A DNA stretch of 64,000 nt from Leeuwenhoekiella sp. MAR_2009_132 (GCF_000687915.1 NZ_JHZY01000002.1:1178001-1242000); one strand, 5' to 3'; positions 14,337 through 22,305 are shown, counted from the first letter of the stretch. Notes: generated by a model not told the origin, from the letters alone. Made by a program: numbers and translations.

Positions 14337-15362
14337 ATGAAAAAAATCTTTATAATTATTTGTTTACTTTTTTTTTCGGTTAATATAACCGCTCAAAATA
14401 ACCTAAAAAGTAAAGATAGTATTGCTACGTTTTATGACGAATTAGTTTCGATTATGAAAGCTGAATATTTCTTTAAAGACCAAGTAGATTGGACTCAAAT
14501 AGAAACTGAATTAAACGAAAGGCTTTATGATTCTAAAGGTTTTAAAAATTCACTTGATGAAGTAACTTTCCTTTTTGATAAACTCAACGCCTCCCATTGC
14601 TCTGTGCATTTTGAAGAAAATATTTACAAAGATTCCAATAAAGGTCCAACTTCTTCTGATTTTAGTGAGAAATGGTTGAAAAAATATGCAACAAATCCAA
14701 ACTTCGAAGTAAAGGTAATTGATAATCAATATGGATATATTTTGATGCCAGGTATAAATATTTTAAATGATAAAGAAAGTCATAAAATAGCACAACCAAT
14801 GTATAATCAAATCAATGAGCTAAAAAATTCTAAGACCATAAAAGGTTGGATTATTGATTTACGGTTTAATACAGGTGGTGCTGTTACGCCTATGCTTTTA
14901 GCATTATATGATTTTTTAGGTGATAATGATGTTTGGGGCGTACTTGATATTGACAAAAAAAGAACTGACATAATAGAACTCTCAGAGGGTAACTACAAAT
15001 ATAACTCTAAAAAATCATCTTATATAAACCCTAAAGGAGAGCTATTAGATAAGGTAAAAGTTGCAGTTATTACTAATATTGCCACAGCTAGTTCTGGAGA
15101 AATAACTGCACTATCTTTCAAGGGAAGAGAAAACACTATTTTTATCGGTGAAAAAACTTATGGAGCGACGACATCGAATGTTATAAGAAATCTACCTTTT
15201 GGAGCATATATGGCATTAACTGTTGGTTATGATTGTGATAGAAATGGGAAATTCTATAAAAAAATAATTCCAGATATTAAAATTGCTGGAAAGGACGATT
15301 TTGATAATTTACTTTTAGACGGCAAAATACAAGAGGGAATCAAATATTTTAACGAAAAATAA
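14337..15362 (+). CDS. Exported S41-family peptidase-like protein
   Basis: This 341-residue protein has a signal peptide (residues 1-19, ending ITAQ). The C-terminal half is the S41 tail-specific protease domain: GWIIDLRFNTGGAV, then VITNIATASSGEITALSF with the nucleophile Ser, and IGEKTYGATTSN with the general-base Lys. No PDZ domain is evident between the N-terminal cap and the protease core. The active residues are present, so it is probably an active periplasmic peptidase; the substrate is unknown. It is the only gene of cassette 8 and ends just before the next attC-like arm. Another S41-like protein follows in cassette 9. Confidence 0.8.
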   Translation: MKKIFIIICLLFFSVNITAQNNLKSKDSIATFYDELVSIMKAEYFFKDQVDWTQIETELNERLYDSKGFKNSLDEVTFLFDKLNASHCSVHFEENIYKDSNKGPTSSDFSEKWLKKYATNPNFEVKVIDNQYGYILMPGINILNDKESHKIAQPMYNQINELKNSKTIKGWIIDLRFNTGGAVTPMLLALYDFLGDNDVWGVLDIDKKRTDIIELSEGNYKYNSKKSSYINPKGELLDKVKVAVITNIATASSGEITALSFKGRENTIFIGEKTYGATTSNVIRNLPFGAYMALTVGYDCDRNGKFYKKIIPDIKIAGKDDFDNLLLDGKIQEGIKYFNEK

Positions 15363-15364
15363 CT

Positions 15365-15497
15365 ACGCACAACATTATATAAAACAATGCCAAATTAGTT
15401 CTTGAATTGAAACTTTTTGCGTCTTTGCAATGCTTGATTACCTCGGAAAAATCATCGCTTACAAGCTCGCACAGTTTTTATAACAGACGCTGGGAAC
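15365..15497. repeat. attC-like site I (degenerate right end)
   Basis: TACGCACAACATTATATAAA (15364 on) starts the left arm. TACGCACAA matches the reverse complement of the cassette-8 start TTGTACGCA at 7 of 9 bases. The right arm GCACAGTTTTTATAACAGAC (15467 on) ends in GCTGGGAAC, with GCT where GTT is expected (position 15489). The stem is shorter than in other sites. A mutated boundary triplet would be expected to lower recombination here. Confidence 0.5.
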
Positions 15498-15538
15498 AAG
15501 CAAAGTGCAAGAATTAATAAAAAAAATCAACTACAAGA

Positions 15539-17005
15539 ATGAAAACAATTTTAAAATCGGTACTCACTGCCTTTTTTGCTTTAGGCGGAATTTATTCTCT
15601 ACAAGCGCAGGATTGCCAGTGTATTGAAGCGTTTGACAAGGCTACAGACGCCTATGAGAAAAATTATTCGCTATTTATCTACAAGGTTACAGACGACAAC
15701 AGAGCCTTATATAACGCCCATAAAGAAATTATTAGGGACAAAGCAATTCAAACGACTGATTTAACTGCATGTCAAACGTTGCTCGAGCAATATCTTGAAT
15801 TCTTTAGAGATGGACATACGTATATTATAGCTTCTGATAGCCCAACAAGGGAAACTTCTATCGAGCAACTGGAGATAAATGAAAATCAATTCAAAGAAGA
15901 TTACAAAAAAAATGCGTACGATCTAAATCCACTTTTAGGAATTTGGAAAAGAGGCAGCTATACGGTGGCGATCACACCAGATCTAAACACCGGTGAAACA
16001 GAACGCGATTTTGTAGGCGTAGTGCTAGAAAGTAGTAATCCCAATTGGAAGAAAGGCCAGGTTAAATTTGAACTGTATTCAAATTTTGGCACCTCATATG
16101 AAATAAACCATATGATGGGTGATCACAGCGCTCAGAAAACCTCCGGAGATCAAATAAGTATCGGCGTACTCAATATCCAAGAGATAGGCGAATGGGAAAA
16201 ACTGTGGCCAGAGGTTGAAAACAAGAAACATCCAAGTGAGATAGAACGCAAATACGATGAATTTCATCTGAGTTACATCGATGAGATACCGTATCTAAGA
16301 TTACCCGATTTTTATTCGGTAGAACCAAATCATGTAGATAGCATCATGAAAGCAAACCACGATAAGATTCTAGAATCTGATTTTATGGTGGTTGATATAC
16401 GCGGAAATACCGGCGGAAGCGATGCGACGTATTTTCCGGTTCTTCCCTACCTCTTAGATGGTCCTATCACCTTACCATCCAATGGCTTTTGGCTTAGTGA
16501 GGATAACACCGAATATCTAATCAATGCATTTGCAGCCTCTAATGATTTAACTGTTGAAGAATATGCAAAACAAGAGAAAGAAGAATATGAGATGTTTATT
16601 AAAAATAAAGGAACCGCATATTTTAAAGGAGCCGAAACCGGAAACACATCCTGGACCTTTGCTACAGACACCATTTACCCAGGCCCTAAAAAGGTTATTG
16701 TATTAACTGACGAAGAAGTATATAGCTCTGGCGAAACCTTTGTATACCGTGTGAATCAAAGCGATAAAGTCGTAGTCTACGGGGAAAATACGGCTGGCGT
16801 TGTAGATGGCTTTAATGGATTTCCTTTAGATCTGGGATGTTTTACAGCATTCTTCCCTACTTCCTATCGCGCGCCCGATATAAAAGAAAACCCTATTGAT
16901 CCTTACGGTATTGCACCAGATGTTTATGTAAATGAGAAAGAAGATGTTTTGGCTTATGCTATTAAACATATGACACAATTGCTTAAAAAGGATAGCCGAA
17001 AATAG
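15539..17005 (+). CDS. Exported S41-family peptidase-like protein with altered Lys motif
   Basis: This 488-residue protein has a signal peptide (1-23, ending LQAQ) and a mature N-terminus with DCQC. The S41 core lies at about 260-470: MVVDIRGNTGGSDATY and VLTDEEVYSSGETFVYR with the nucleophile Ser. The usual GEKT-type segment reads YGENTAGVVDG, so the family general-base Lys appears to be Asn. It may be inactive, bind peptides, or place its base elsewhere. A Cys-rich N-terminal region differs from the S41-like protein in cassette 8. It shows no close sequence likeness to that neighbour outside the core. Confidence 0.75.
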   Translation: MKTILKSVLTAFFALGGIYSLQAQDCQCIEAFDKATDAYEKNYSLFIYKVTDDNRALYNAHKEIIRDKAIQTTDLTACQTLLEQYLEFFRDGHTYIIASDSPTRETSIEQLEINENQFKEDYKKNAYDLNPLLGIWKRGSYTVAITPDLNTGETERDFVGVVLESSNPNWKKGQVKFELYSNFGTSYEINHMMGDHSAQKTSGDQISIGVLNIQEIGEWEKLWPEVENKKHPSEIERKYDEFHLSYIDEIPYLRLPDFYSVEPNHVDSIMKANHDKILESDFMVVDIRGNTGGSDATYFPVLPYLLDGPITLPSNGFWLSEDNTEYLINAFAASNDLTVEEYAKQEKEEYEMFIKNKGTAYFKGAETGNTSWTFATDTIYPGPKKVIVLTDEEVYSSGETFVYRVNQSDKVVVYGENTAGVVDGFNGFPLDLGCFTAFFPTSYRAPDIKENPIDPYGIAPDVYVNEKEDVLAYAIKHMTQLLKKDSRK

Positions 17006-17020
17006 AAACAATAAAGCCAG

Positions 17021-17160
17021 TAGCCAACAATCTCTATTGCCTATAAGTAATGGCTTGTTCTTGTCTACCTTGAAATTCCTGCTGAATTTCGAACTTGGTT
17101 TCTGCCTGAAAAGTTAATCGCTAAACCACGCAACTACTCATAGCCGAAACCGTTGTAGCA
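17021..17160. repeat. attC-like site J
   Basis: TAGCCAACAATCTCTATTGC (17021 on, continuing CTATAAGTAATGGC) pairs with right arm GCAACTACTCATAGCCGAAA (17130 on) then CCGTTGTAGCAC. The loop shows CGAA-rich repeats AAATTCCTGCTGAATTTC. The boundary is G17152/T17153. The outer terminal match with the cassette-9 start CTGGGAAC is poor, in line with the mutated site I. Confidence 0.6.
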
Positions 17161-17186
17161 CATTTGATAAAAACGTCCCGAATTCA

Positions 17187-18312
17187 AGAACTTAACGCAA
17201 CAAATCAAAATTTTAGATTTGTTGTATGCCTATCAAAAACTATAATCGATTAAGCCTAAAAGAGAGAGTCATATTACAGACCCTTTTAGAAGAGAATAAG
17301 TCTAAATCATTTATTGCAAAAAAGCTTTCCAGATCAAGATCTACCATTACCCGTGAGATCAAGAAATGGATCATTAAACCCGGAGATAAATACGATGCTT
17401 CACTATCGGATTGGAATGCCAAAGATGACTATCTAAACAAAAGAAACAAGGATAAAATAAGCACCCTTCCCAGACTTAAAATCTATGTCTATAAAGGACT
17501 TTTAAAAGGGTGGTCTCCAGAACAAATAGCAGGAAGGATTAAGAAAGATCATCCCAAAGATCCTGGGATGACCATTTCCTATGAAGCTATTTATACACAT
17601 ATCTATTCACACAGACAAGCAAGGCTAAACAAGAAGCTTATCAAGCTCCTACCCTATCAAAAATCACTGCGAAGAAGAGCCTGTGCAAGTACAAAAAGAG
17701 GCTCTAAAATCAAAGATCAGGTAAGTATTGAGCAAAGACCCTTGCACATTGAAAACAGGCAGGAAATAGGTCACTGGGAAGGTGATTTGGTGATTGGAAA
17801 AGCACAGAAAAGCGCTATAGGAACTATCGTAGAAAGAAAATCAAGATACACCTGTATTGTAAAACTAAAAGATCGTAAATCAGCTACAGTAAGAAAGCAA
17901 TTTGTAAAAGAGTTCAAAGCTTTTGATAAACAGCTTACAAAGACACTTACCTATGATAATGGCGTAGAAATGGCTCAGCACGCAACACTTACTAAACAGA
18001 CAGGAATGCCCGTTTATTTTGCTCATCCATACGCATCTTGGGAACGCGGAACAAACGAGAATACTAATGGCCTAATCAGACGGTATTTTCCTAAAGGAAC
18101 TGATTTTTCTAAGGTATCAGAAAAACAACTCAAAAGTATCCAGATAGCACTTAATAACAGACCCAGGAAAATCCTTAATTACAGTACTCCCATTGAAGCT
18201 TTAAAACTAGAACCTTGTGATTTTTTGAGTTCAAAAAATCAAGCACTTTTAAAAAGAAAAAAGTAAATTGAATAACCTAATAATAGTAACACTTGTTGCG
18301 CTAGAACCTTGA
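17187..18312 (+). mobile_element. IS30-family insertion sequence in cassette 10
   Basis: Imperfect terminal inverted repeats are visible: TTAACGCAACAA near 17192-17203 and TTGTTGCGCTAG near 18293-18304 (complement CTAGCGCAACAA). They enclose one IS30-type transposase gene. A palindrome CAACAAATC/GATTTGTTG sits just before the gene. The element lies shortly after the start of cassette 10 and before the HxlR gene. Exact ends are uncertain because one end sequence recurs outside the element (see 18320-18351). Confidence 0.8.
17226..18266 (+). CDS. IS30-family transposase
   Basis: This 346-residue protein has an N-terminal HTH_38-type domain (YNRLSLKERVILQTLLEENK, then SFIAKKLSRSRSTITREIKK) and a DDE core. 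Catalytic residues: Asp in IGHWEGDLVIGK, Asp in TLTYDNGVEMAQH and Glu in RGTNENTNGLIRRYFPKGTDF, the latter being the IS30 signature. It is full length without interruption, so the element may be active. Confidence 0.93.
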   Translation: MPIKNYNRLSLKERVILQTLLEENKSKSFIAKKLSRSRSTITREIKKWIIKPGDKYDASLSDWNAKDDYLNKRNKDKISTLPRLKIYVYKGLLKGWSPEQIAGRIKKDHPKDPGMTISYEAIYTHIYSHRQARLNKKLIKLLPYQKSLRRRACASTKRGSKIKDQVSIEQRPLHIENRQEIGHWEGDLVIGKAQKSAIGTIVERKSRYTCIVKLKDRKSATVRKQFVKEFKAFDKQLTKTLTYDNGVEMAQHATLTKQTGMPVYFAHPYASWERGTNENTNGLIRRYFPKGTDFSKVSEKQLKSIQIALNNRPRKILNYSTPIEALKLEPCDFLSSKNQALLKRKK

Positions 18313-18319
18313 ATGCACC

Positions 18320-18351
18320 CGTCCCGAATTCAAGAACCTAACGCGATAAAT
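18320..18351. repeat. 32-bp imperfect direct repeat flanking the IS30 element
   Basis: CGTCCCGAATTCAAGAACCT (18320 on, continuing AACGCGATAAAT) repeats the sequence at 17174-17205 with three mismatches. The left copy includes the IS30 left end. The right copy lies 8 bp outside the right end. This is too long for a normal IS30 target duplication, so it may be a remnant of a second IS30 left end left by an earlier insertion and deletion. Confidence 0.6.
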
Positions 18352-18483
18352 GAGAATCAACTGCCGAAAATGCAGACATTCAAATATTGACTAATAAGAT
18401 CGAACTCAAACCTACTGCAAAATAAGTTGACAGCACTATTTTAAAAACTGAACTTATAATCAATTTAGTGTTATTGACCACAT

Positions 18484-18840
18484 TTAATTTTCCCACTTTT
18501 CACCCCAGCTGTTTAGTGCCAATATTATCTCAATAAGATCTTTACCTTTATCGGTAGCTGAATATTTCAATTGTTGGGGGTTGGTGCCTGGTATCTCACT
18601 TTTGCAGATCAATCCCTCATCCTGCAATTCAGCGATTCGTTTGGCCAGTACCTGATCGGATATAGTCGGAAAAACTTTCTTTAGTTTGCTAAATTGGTAG
18701 ACCTCTTCTGAGATACAATATAACAACTGCATTTTCCAACGTAAGCCTATTCTTTTTAAAATACTATTGACATTGCAATATTCTGCCAAAATTTTCAAGT
18801 TCTCATAATTTGTCGACTGTAATTTGAGTTCGCTCGCCAT
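18484..18840 (-). CDS. HxlR-family transcriptional regulator
   Basis: This 118-residue winged-helix protein has the HxlR layout: CNVNSILKRIGLRWKMQLLYCI near the start, then FSKLKKVFPTISDQVLAKRIAELQDEGLI as recognition region, and a wing ending LKYSATDKGKDLIEI. It is divergent from the hydrolase gene at 18934, with about 90 bp between them, and likely controls that gene. HxlR proteins often sense redox or aldehydes; the signal here is unknown. It is the only host-type gene of the array on the minus strand. Confidence 0.85.
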   Translation of the reverse strand: MASELKLQSTNYENLKILAEYCNVNSILKRIGLRWKMQLLYCISEEVYQFSKLKKVFPTISDQVLAKRIAELQDEGLICKSEIPGTNPQQLKYSATDKGKDLIEIILALNSWGEKWEN

Positions 18841-18933
18841 GGTATCTTTTATCTGTGTGCCTTTCTAACTCACTTTCGGGTGAGATATTGACCTTTCTAT
18901 TTGTTAAAACTAATTTTGTCAAAAACTAATATA

Positions 18934-19719
18934 ATGAAAAATACAAAGAGAGTACTTCTGTTTTTAATCCTAGCCTTTACTGTTCAAATAAATTTTGCAC
19001 AATCAAAAAGCGATGATCCTACCTTTGTTCTAATACACGGTGCATGGCACGGCGGATGGTGCTGGAAAGACGTCAAAGAAAATTTAATTAAGGAGAATTT
19101 TGCGACTTATACTCCCAGCTTGAGTGGTATGGGCGAGAACAGGCATAATCTAAATGATAGTATAAGTTTGAAAACCCATATCCTCGACATCATTAGCTTG
19201 ATAGTGATGGAGGATTTGGAGAATGTTGTTTTAGTGGGCCATAGCTATGCTGGTTCTGTAATTACCGGTGTAGCCGATAGCATACCTGAAAGACTGAATA
19301 AATTGATCTTTCTGGATGCCATGCTCGTACATGATGGAGAGAGCCCGATAACTTCAGAACCTAGATCAGAACAGCTCAAAAAGAAGAAAATTTTTGACAA
19401 AAAGGAACATTTCGACCCTATATCTTCAACATATTTTGGCGTTTCTGATATTGAAAAGGTTGAATGGGTCAATGCAAGGTTAACCCCTCAACCTTATATG
19501 ACCTTTGGCCAACCATTACAGCTACAGCACGCTTTTGGCAACGGGCTCCCAATGGTTTACATCGCCTGTAAAAATCCTCAACTTTCGGTTTTAAAAGATA
19601 GAAGTGACAAGCTCAAAAATGAACCAGGTTGGAAATATTTAACATTGAATACAGGTCATGATGCCATGATTACCATGCCCAACGAGCTTTCTGTAATGCT
19701 TATGGAGTTGGCTAAATAG
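18934..19719 (+). CDS. Exported alpha/beta hydrolase (esterase-like)
   Basis: I choose the ATG at 18934, which gives MKNTKRVLLFLILAFTVQIN and a signal peptide; an upstream frame start at 18901 would mask it. The mature protein of about 240 residues has HGAWHGGWCWKDV (oxyanion loop), VVLVGHSYAGSV with the nucleophile Ser, and LNTGHDAMITMP with the catalytic His, so the triad is likely complete. It belongs to the group of small alpha/beta hydrolases that includes plant-type salicylate and hydroxynitrile enzymes. The substrate is unknown. It is divergent from the HxlR gene and followed by a gene fragment. Confidence 0.8.
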   Translation: MKNTKRVLLFLILAFTVQINFAQSKSDDPTFVLIHGAWHGGWCWKDVKENLIKENFATYTPSLSGMGENRHNLNDSISLKTHILDIISLIVMEDLENVVLVGHSYAGSVITGVADSIPERLNKLIFLDAMLVHDGESPITSEPRSEQLKKKKIFDKKEHFDPISSTYFGVSDIEKVEWVNARLTPQPYMTFGQPLQLQHAFGNGLPMVYIACKNPQLSVLKDRSDKLKNEPGWKYLTLNTGHDAMITMPNELSVMLMELAK

Positions 19720-19720
19720 A

Positions 19721-19846
19721 ACAAACGTAATTGCACCTGGAGCAATTGAAACCGATTTTGGTGCTGTAGTGGCTTTTTTATGTACAGAAGATGCAGAATG
19801 GATAAATGCTAAACGAATTGAAATTTCAGGCGGGCAAACGATTTAA
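19721..19846 (+). pseudogene. C-terminal remnant of a short-chain dehydrogenase
   Basis: One base after the hydrolase stop codon a frame with no start reads NVIAPGAIETDFG, then AVVAFLCTEDAEWINAKRIE and ISGGQTI, ending TAA at 19844-19846. These are the typical tail motifs of SDR enzymes, but the stretch normally found between TDFG and the VAFL helix is missing, so an internal deletion has occurred. It shows that cassette 10 once carried another gene or was joined by deletion. Confidence 0.8.
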
Positions 19847-19870
19847 CGAAATATGTAGCGGATTAAAACA

Positions 19871-20009
19871 CACCACAACATCGGTCAAGTGCAAATAGTG
19901 GGCATTCTGATGAAAAGTGTTATTTAAGATACCAAGAAACAAACAACTAAGCCGACAAGAAAGCGTCCCTACTCCACGCTACTTGCCTTAATCTAGACCG
20001 TTATTGTTA
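19871..20009. repeat. attC-like site K
   Basis: Left CACCACAACATCGGTCAAGT (19871 on) and right GCTACTTGCCTTAATCTAGA (19978 on), then CCGTTATTGTTA. The boundary is G20000/T20001. The terminal match with the cassette-10 start TTGTAGCAC is only partial, all differences being transitions. The loop with ACTAAGCCGACAAGAAAGCG and TCCCTACTCC is nearly the same as in site F, which supports common origin. Confidence 0.65.
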
Positions 20010-20123
20010 ATATAAACTCAAGCTCAACCCAAAAGTAGATTTGACTATGCTCTTCTTAGATATGGAAAAGTAAATACTTATCCATTAAACCAACTTTGTA
20101 TCCTAATTTAAATCTAAAGAAAA

Positions 20124-20969
20124 ATGAATACAAAAAAAGTATGGTTTGTTACAGGAGCTTCCAAAGGCCTGGGGTTAACACTAACTAGAAAATTACTCGC
20201 TCAAGGTTTTAGGGTAGCTGCTACTTCAAGAAGTAAGAAATCCCTTATTGAAGAAATTGGAGAAGAAAATGAAAATTTCTTATCTATCGAAATGGATCTG
20301 ACCAATAACCAAAACGTTAAAGAAGGTATAGATGCTACCATCAGTCATTTTGGTAGCATTGATGTTCTGGTTAACAATGCGGGCTATAGTCAAATTGGAA
20401 CTTTAGAAGAACTTTCTGAAAAGGAAGTAGAGACTAATTTTAAGGTGAATGTATTTGGCTCTCTAAATGTGATTCGAAATGCTTCTCAATACTTACGAAA
20501 GCAAAAATCAGGACATGTTTTTAACATTTCTTCAATAGGTGGCTATACCGGAAACTTTGCAGGTTTTGGTATTTATTGTTCTACTAAATTTGCAGTAGCT
20601 GGATTTACAGAAGCTTTGGCAGAAGAAATGAAGCCATTTGGAGTGAACACCACTTTAGTGTACCCTGGTTATTTTAGAACAAATTTTTTATCAGAAGGCT
20701 CGGTTCAAACTCCAGTTAATCGCATTGAAGATTACAAAGCTGCTAGGGAAATGGAACAAGCCCATATAAATGATATCAATGGCAATCAACCCAATGACCC
20801 AGAAAAGGCAGCAGACGCATTTATCGCTTTAAGTCAACAAGAAAATCCTCCTGTACATTTCTTTATGGGAGAAGATGCATACCATTATGCAAATCTAAAA
20901 ATTGAAACCGTCCAAAAAGCGATGAAAGCAAACCAAATTTTAGGAACATCAACAGGTTTTACCAATTAG
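20124..20969 (+). CDS. Classical short-chain dehydrogenase/reductase
   Basis: This 281-residue cytosolic protein has the NAD(P) motif TGASKGLG (residues 10-17), followed by AATSRSKKSL suggesting NADP(H) preference. The NAG motif is in VLVNNAGYS. The catalytic set is Ser in ISSIGGY and Tyr and Lys in YCSTKFAVAG. The tail with VYPGYFRTNFLSEGS is typical of the group that reduces or oxidises ketones of unknown identity. It is the first gene of cassette 11 and forms an operon with the Atu4866-like and AraC genes (gaps 3 and 16 bp). Confidence 0.9.
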   Translation: MNTKKVWFVTGASKGLGLTLTRKLLAQGFRVAATSRSKKSLIEEIGEENENFLSIEMDLTNNQNVKEGIDATISHFGSIDVLVNNAGYSQIGTLEELSEKEVETNFKVNVFGSLNVIRNASQYLRKQKSGHVFNISSIGGYTGNFAGFGIYCSTKFAVAGFTEALAEEMKPFGVNTTLVYPGYFRTNFLSEGSVQTPVNRIEDYKAAREMEQAHINDINGNQPNDPEKAADAFIALSQQENPPVHFFMGEDAYHYANLKIETVQKAMKANQILGTSTGFTN

Positions 20970-20972
20970 TTT

Positions 20973-21230
20973 ATGGAACAAGAAAAAATCGAAGCATCAA
21001 AAGAATATATTGGAATGTGGGTTACAAAAGACGGCAATATTCGCCACGAATTATTGCCCAATAAACGATATGATGAAGCAAGAGGTACTAGAAAAAGTGC
21101 TTATCAAGGAGATTATAACATAACCGATAATCATATTGATTATAAAGATGACAAGGGTTTTACAGCTGATGGAGATTTTAAAAACGGAATTCTATATCAC
21201 GCAGGTATGGTGCTTTACAAAGAAAACTAA
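20973..21230 (+). CDS. Atu4866 domain protein
   Basis: This 85-residue protein matches the small Atu4866 family: YIGMWVTKDGNIRHELLPNKRYDEARG, then AYQGDYNITDNHIDYKDD and GFTADGDFKNGILYHAGMVLYK. The family forms a small beta-barrel of unknown function and is often found beside SDR enzymes and AraC regulators, as here. There is no signal peptide. The start follows the SDR stop after 3 bp, so translation is probably coupled. Confidence 0.85.
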   Translation: MEQEKIEASKEYIGMWVTKDGNIRHELLPNKRYDEARGTRKSAYQGDYNITDNHIDYKDDKGFTADGDFKNGILYHAGMVLYKEN

Positions 21231-21246
21231 TTATTAATTTTAAAGA

Positions 21247-22161
21247 ATGAAAACAATATTTCGATTTAAATCTCTTGGTGAATTTCATAGTTATAGTAAT
21301 TTAACTAAACCAGAGCACCCATTAATTAGTCTGGTAGATTATAGTAAAGTGAACTATCCAACAGATGCCAATGAAATTAAATGGGTGCAGGATTTTTATT
21401 CCATTGGTTTGAAACGAAATGTAAGCGAAAAGTTCAATTACGGACAACAAAATTATGATTTTGACGAAGGGGTGTTGTCTTTTGTTGCACCCCAGCAAAC
21501 CCTGAACATTCAAATAAATCAAAATGTAAAAGTGAAAGCTTCTGGGTGGTTATTATTGATCCACCCAGATTTTTTATGGAATACAGCCTTAGCGAAATCC
21601 ATTAAAAAGTATGATTTCTTTGGTTATGCCGTTAACGAAGCCCTTTTTTTATCAGAAAAAGAAGAAAATAATTTAGTAGAACTATTCAAAAACATTCAAA
21701 GAGAATATCAATCTAATATTGATAAATTCAGTCAGAACATCATCATTTCGCAGATTGAGCTTTTATTGAATTTTGCTGAACGTTATTATGAAAGACAATT
21801 TATTACAAGGAAAATTACCAATCACCAAATCCTCATCAAATTGGAAGAACGTTTAAACTACTATTTTAATAATCCAGAAATTTTAGCGAATGGAATTCCC
21901 ACTGTTATTCAAATTGCAAATGATTTAAATTTTTCACCTAATTACTTAAGCAGTGCGCTGAAAACTAGTAGCGGTCAGAGCACCCAACAACGCATACATC
22001 ATAAACTAATTGAAAAGGCTAAAGAAAAATTATCGACCACAGAATTAAGTATAAGTGAAATAGCCTACGAACTTGGCTTTGAATATCCTGCATCATTCAG
22101 TAAATTATTTAAGAGTAAAACCAATAGTTCTCCTATTGAATTTAGACAATCTTTTAATTGA
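21247..22161 (+). CDS. AraC-family transcriptional regulator
   Basis: This 304-residue protein has an N-terminal cupin-like sensory part (about 1-180) and a C-terminal double HTH (about 200-300): IQIANDLNFSPNYLSSALKT, then STTELSISEIAYELGFEYPA and SFSKLFKSKTNSSPIEFRQ. It lies at the end of the SDR/Atu4866 operon in cassette 11 and probably controls it. The effector is unknown. The stop is 9 bp before the last attC-like arm. Confidence 0.9.
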   Translation: MKTIFRFKSLGEFHSYSNLTKPEHPLISLVDYSKVNYPTDANEIKWVQDFYSIGLKRNVSEKFNYGQQNYDFDEGVLSFVAPQQTLNIQINQNVKVKASGWLLLIHPDFLWNTALAKSIKKYDFFGYAVNEALFLSEKEENNLVELFKNIQREYQSNIDKFSQNIIISQIELLLNFAERYYERQFITRKITNHQILIKLEERLNYYFNNPEILANGIPTVIQIANDLNFSPNYLSSALKTSSGQSTQQRIHHKLIEKAKEKLSTTELSISEIAYELGFEYPASFSKLFKSKTNSSPIEFRQSFN

Positions 22162-22170
22162 TAAATACTA

Positions 22171-22305
22171 ACGCTAACAACATATAACGCAAATGACGGG
22201 TTTTTTAGAAAATAATTAAATTAGATTGAATAAATACAATATCATTAAGCCGACAAATCAGCATCCATAACTCCGCACCATTTGTCGTTATATGATAACG
22301 ATGGT
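22171..22305. repeat. attC-like site L, last and degenerate
   Basis: Left ACGCTAACAACATATAACGC (22171 on, continuing AAATGACGGG) pairs with right CCATTTGTCGTTATATGATA (22278 on). Its right end reads ACG where GTT is expected (about 22298-22300). The loop still has TTAAGCCGACAAATCAGC and CATAACTCCGC as in sites F and K. A damaged last site at the edge of the array next to chromosomal genes would stop insertion or loss there. Confidence 0.6.

Larger units (their letters stand above)
1..22305. mobile_element. Integron-like gene cassette array without a visible integrase
   Basis: Twelve folding attC-like sites separate about eleven cassettes. Boundaries are set by the G of GTT: 310, 7047, 9215, 10322, 10776, 11487, 12306, 14215, 15489 (GCT), 17152, 20000, and a degenerate end near 22300. 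For eight consecutive cassettes the first 8-9 bases match the reverse complement of the last bases before the next left arm, for example TTACCCAC with GTGGGTAA, TTGTGCGC with GCGCACAA, and TTACAGGCA with TGCCTGTAA. This is the expected geometry of integron cassettes, whose attC is split when integrated. Nearly all cassette genes point the same way (plus strand). No tyrosine recombinase gene is present. The left limit is outside the window. The integron interpretation is inferred from structure; the repeat structure itself is directly visible. Confidence 0.75.

Noticed and set aside
1..22305. CRISPR array as explanation of the repeats
   Set aside because: Repeats are 130-200 bp, imperfect, folding, and spaced by whole genes; no short regular repeat-spacer pattern and no cas genes.
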